DNA from: SIG299 sp045593825
GTDB taxonomy: Bacteria > Bacillota > Clostridia > Lachnospirales > Lachnospiraceae
NCBI GenBank assembly: GCA_045593825.1
Contig: JAZNXI010000103.1
Location: 1-17,825 of the forward strand
DNA length: 17,825 nucleotides
Direction: 5' to 3'
Shown here: positions 15,442 through 17,825 of the stretch, one piece after another
Numbering within the stretch: the stretch's first letter is position 1
Layout of the letters: every line of letters starts with the position of its first letter
The notes under the pieces: model-generated
Seen by the model: the letters and a program-made list of their open reading frames with translations, nothing else
What the model was told of the DNA's origin: nothing
The model's database searches: none
Program-made: the position numbers and the translations under genes

Positions 15442-16191
15442 TCAGTTTATCTTCAGTCCGGAAAATACTTCTCCCAGTCCGGCCTGAATCAGTAAATCTG
15501 CATTGTTGTCGTACGGGGTGGAGGATTTGTTAATCAGTACCAGATGGTCGCCGGCAAAGTAGCGGATAAAGCCTGCCGCCGGATATACCGATAGGGAGGT
15601 GCCGCCTACAATCAGCACATCTGCGCCACCAATTAAGGCCAGGGCAGTGTCAATGTCGCTGTCCTTTAAGCCTTCTTCGTAAAGTACCACGTCCGGCTTG
15701 ATGATACCGCCGCATTCACAACGCGGGATAGGTTCGCTGCCAATCATAGCGGTGAGAGGATGGAACTTGCGGCACTTCATGCAGTAGTTACGGTGAATGC
15801 TTCCGTGAAGCTCAATAACGTTTTTGCTTCCGCCCGCCTGGTGCAGTCCGTCAATGTTCTGGGTGATAACACCGGAGAGCTTTCCTGCTTCTTCCAGGTC
15901 TGCCAGAAATTTGTGGGTAACATTTGGTTTTACGCCGGTGATAATCATTTTGTCCCGGTAAAACTCATAAAATTCCTCCGGTTTCTGCATAAAAAAGCTG
16001 TGGCTTAAGATGGTTTCCGGGTTGTATTTATATTTTTGGTGATACAGGCCGTCAGCACTGCGGAAATCAGGAATGCCGCTTTCCGTGCTGACACCGGCGC
16101 CGCCGAAAAAAACAATGCGTTTGCCGGTATCTAAGATAGTCTGTAAACAATCAATTTTTTCCTGAAGTTCAGGGGGAATGTTCTTCTCCAT
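15442..16191 (-). CDS. cobB: Sir2-family NAD-dependent protein deacetylase
   Basis: A sirtuin that removes acetyl (or other acyl) groups from lysines while splitting NAD into nicotinamide and O-acyl-ADP-ribose. The length, 249 residues, is typical of bacterial CobB. Motifs in order: GAGVSTESGIPDFRS (31-45) of the Rossmann NAD site, TQNIDGLH (Q111, N112, D114), ELHGS with catalytic H129, a zinc ribbon of C137, C140, C158 and C160 (CMKC...CEC), and GTSLSVYPAA in the second half of the NAD site. The Zn pair is CxC, not CxxC, at the second half. GGGAGG about ten bases before ATG supports the start. It lies 43 bases after the SDR gene and 40 before pncC. Confidence 0.94.
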   Translation of the reverse strand: MEKNIPPELQEKIDCLQTILDTGKRIVFFGGAGVSTESGIPDFRSADGLYHQKYKYNPETILSHSFFMQKPEEFYEFYRDKMIITGVKPNVTHKFLADLEEAGKLSGVITQNIDGLHQAGGSKNVIELHGSIHRNYCMKCRKFHPLTAMIGSEPIPRCECGGIIKPDVVLYEEGLKDSDIDTALALIGGADVLIVGGTSLSVYPAAGFIRYFAGDHLVLINKSSTPYDNNADLLIQAGLGEVFSGLKIN

Positions 16192-16234
16192 GCTGTGTTG
16201 CCTCCCTTTCTGAATGAGATTTTATTTTGTCATA

Positions 16235-16936
16235 TCAGACTTTTTTCTGAATACGGTGTTTTTGCGGTTGGATAGTCAGCTCTGTCACATTCAAGTGTTC
16301 CCCGGCAGAAAGTACATAGGAGATAGTGTCTGCAATGTTTTCCGGAAAGAGACAGGCAGAATCGTCTGCGGTAAAATCCGCATTGCGGTACAGGTTGGTT
16401 TTTGTCATGTCAGGCAGCAGGGTAGTGACCTTGATGTTGTTTTTTCTTACCTCGTCAAAGAGACTGTTTGCAAAACTTAATAAACCGGCTTTGGTGGCAC
16501 CGTAGGCGCAACCGTAGGTGTTGGATTTCTTTGCGGTTACGGAAGAAATAAAAAGGATATGACCGCTTTTTCTTTGTTTCATGTAACCTAAGAATTCGGA
16601 TGTAATCAGAACCGGGGCTTCCAGATTGGTGCGGATGAGCGCCTGCAGGTCGGTGGTTTCCAGAGTTTCCTGTAAACCGTAAAGACCGATGCCGGCACTG
16701 TGGATTAAGATATCCGGTGCGGGAGCAGGAAGTTCTGTGCGGATGGCTGTAAGAGTTTTGTTTAAAGCCTTCGTGTCGGTAATATCACAGGAATACCGAT
16801 GGAAGTTTTCCGGATAGGAGAGGCTTTCGTTATAGCGGCGTCCTATGCCATATACTTCATAGCCTTCCCGGGCAAGTTTCAGACCGGTTGCCAGTCCGAT
16901 GCCGGAGGAGGCTCCGGTAAGTAGTACGGTTTTCAT
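16235..16936 (-). CDS. Short-chain dehydrogenase/reductase (SDR)
   Basis: A cytoplasmic NAD(P)-dependent oxidoreductase of 233 residues, a usual classical SDR size. It has the nucleotide site TGASSGIG (7-14), HSAG in place of the common NNAG (79-82), N104 in RTNLEAP, the catalytic serine in ISS (131-132) and YGATK with Y145 and K149. Arg residues after the second strand (GRR, 32-34) hint at NADP preference. The substrate is unknown. The ATG at 16936 is chosen over a longer frame from 17077 because GGAGGAG lies eight bases upstream and the SDR fold starts at once. The radical SAM gene ends one base before (TAACATG), so translation is likely coupled. Confidence 0.88.
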   Translation of the reverse strand: MKTVLLTGASSGIGLATGLKLAREGYEVYGIGRRYNESLSYPENFHRYSCDITDTKALNKTLTAIRTELPAPAPDILIHSAGIGLYGLQETLETTDLQALIRTNLEAPVLITSEFLGYMKQRKSGHILFISSVTAKKSNTYGCAYGATKAGLLSFANSLFDEVRKNNIKVTTLLPDMTKTNLYRNADFTADDSACLFPENIADTISYVLSAGEHLNVTELTIQPQKHRIQKKV

Positions 16937-16937
16937 G

Positions 16938-17825
16938 TTATTCTCCTCCATTCCATAAAAAGATTTTATCTGCGGGAAGGTATTCCAGCAACAGAGATTG
17001 TAAATAGCGCACCATTTCTTCGGACAAATCACCATAGTGGGCAACCCCTTCTTCGGTACTGTAAGGGTACTGCACAATGGCGCTGTCCGGGCGTTTTTTT
17101 CGCATGTTTTTTAAGTATTCGGCACTGATGCGGAATACGCCGATGCTGACGTCATAAAGAATATCGGCGGAAACAGAGGAAAATATGAAATCTACAAGTG
17201 TAGAATAATCTTCTTTCCATCCACCATGGAAAATCATAGGGTCAAAGCAAAGCCGCACGGAAAATCCTGCGTTGTATGCTGCCTGCAGGGCCTTTATACG
17301 AAGAGGCAGGGAAGCGGCACCATGTTCCGTTGTTTTGCATGAGCCTTCCGGAGAAACCGTCCAGGCAAAAATGATTTGTTTTTTCAGGCTTTCTTTTCCT
17401 GCAAACAGGTCAGCCAGCGGTTCAAAGACCGCCGGATTGCCGGATTTTGTGCGGATTTCCAGAGTAAGGTCCGGGTGCGCTGCGGCAAAGGAAATCCAGC
17501 GGGAAACAAAGGAAAATGTCTGTTCCAGGGCAAGCAGGTCGGTGTCGTAGGAGACACAAAGATATACCGGGTGCTCTTTAAGCAGTTCTTCCAGTTCGGC
17601 AAAGTAATCCTCCAGATTTACAAATACCACCACATGACCGGATGGGTACATGCCCTGCAGATAGCAGTAGTCGCAGTGATAAATGCAGTTCATCATGCAG
17701 GAAGTGTAGTAAAAGTGCTCATTTCCGAAGCTTTGGCAAACCGGTGCACCTTTATAAATCAAGGTTCCGGTTTTCTTTGCCAGAATCAGAAGTCGGATCG
17801 TAGCCATGTCGTTCTGTGAGCCAAG
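16938..17825 (-). CDS. SPL-family radical SAM protein, 5' end outside window
   Basis: A radical SAM enzyme related to spore photoproduct lyase. Counting from the first visible Met (17807), CxxxCxxC is at C41, C45 and C48 (CIYHCDYCYLQ), which binds the 4Fe-4S cluster. Flanking residues KGAPVCQSFGNEHFYYTSC and QGMYPSGHVVVFVN are typical of this family. The frame stays open through the window edge (LGSQND before the Met) and no ribosome site precedes 17807, so the true start is upstream; 295 residues are visible. True SPL has a hydrogen-donating Cys in a motif like ACTSDxxG; the aligned stretch here reads SYDTDLLALE, so that Cys seems replaced by Tyr, although C84 lies three residues before it. 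Thymine-dimer repair is therefore doubtful. It is coupled to the SDR gene. Confidence 0.82.
   Translation of the reverse strand, partial: LGSQNDMATIRLLILAKKTGTLIYKGAPVCQSFGNEHFYYTSCMMNCIYHCDYCYLQGMYPSGHVVVFVNLEDYFAELEELLKEHPVYLCVSYDTDLLALEQTFSFVSRWISFAAAHPDLTLEIRTKSGNPAVFEPLADLFAGKESLKKQIIFAWTVSPEGSCKTTEHGAASLPLRIKALQAAYNAGFSVRLCFDPMIFHGGWKEDYSTLVDFIFSSVSADILYDVSIGVFRISAEYLKNMRKKRPDSAIVQYPYSTEEGVAHYGDLSEEMVRYLQSLLLEYLPADKIFLWNGGE

Noticed and set aside
16937..17077. N-terminal extension of the SDR to 17077
   Set aside because: It overlaps the radical SAM gene, lacks a ribosome site, and the dehydrogenase fold begins exactly at 16936 after GGAGGAG.
17272..17819. Plus-strand frames of 92 and 147 codons opposite the SPL-like gene
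   Set aside because: The minus strand carries the radical SAM motif in an unbroken conserved frame; the plus frames have no motif or ribosome site.

Overview
The window looks like chromosomal DNA from a pectin-degrading gut or rumen Firmicute, most likely a member of the Lachnospiraceae or a close relative. The grounds are strong AGGAGG-type ribosome binding sites, moderate GC, very large modular surface enzymes with Thr/Pro-rich linkers and Lys-rich tails, and Gram-positive surface anchors (LysM, C-terminal membrane helix, lipobox). The assignment rests on gene content and style, not on a marker gene.

Left part (1-8247, plus strand): two very large extracellular pectin enzymes lie head to tail. 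The first, cut by the window edge, is a family CE8 pectin methylesterase with a LysM wall-binding domain. The second is a 1572-residue family PL9 pectate lyase with a signal peptide, three tandem copies of a beta-rich module, FN3-like domains, a jelly-roll-like region, the PL9 parallel beta-helix and a C-terminal membrane anchor. Together they would remove methyl esters from homogalacturonan and then cleave the exposed polygalacturonate at the cell surface. Two tandem intrinsic terminators and a clear sigma70-type promoter separate them, so they are transcribed independently.

Middle (8248-11110, plus strand): a tRNA-Gly(GCC) gene has its own promoter and terminator. Next come a short GC-richer stretch of unknown nature and a promoter with a perfect 14-bp palindrome. 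These lead into a probable two-gene unit: a Fic-domain protein with an N-terminal inhibitory motif, and an unrecognised lipoprotein with an HEYYH zinc-protease motif. A hairpin shared with the converging gene ends the unit.

Right part (11111-17825, minus strand): seven closely spaced genes read leftwards in this order: SPL-family radical SAM protein (5' end outside the window), short-chain dehydrogenase, Sir2 protein deacetylase (cobB), nicotinamide-nucleotide amidase (pncC), membrane metallophosphoesterase, small membrane protein of the putative ABC-transporter type IV family, and a ClC chloride/proton antiporter with an RCK C-terminal domain. All gaps are 65 bp or less, and the first two genes are one base apart. 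The cobB-pncC pair points to NAD and pyridine-nucleotide turnover. I see no link that unites the whole run.

No insertion sequence, CRISPR array, phage gene or replication origin is visible. The less ordinary items are the sugar-binding-like module reused in both pectin enzymes, the SPL-like protein that seems to lack the catalytic cysteine of true spore photoproduct lyases, the Fic/HExxH-lipoprotein pair with its palindromic leader, and a hairpin that covers the ribosome binding site of the small membrane protein gene.
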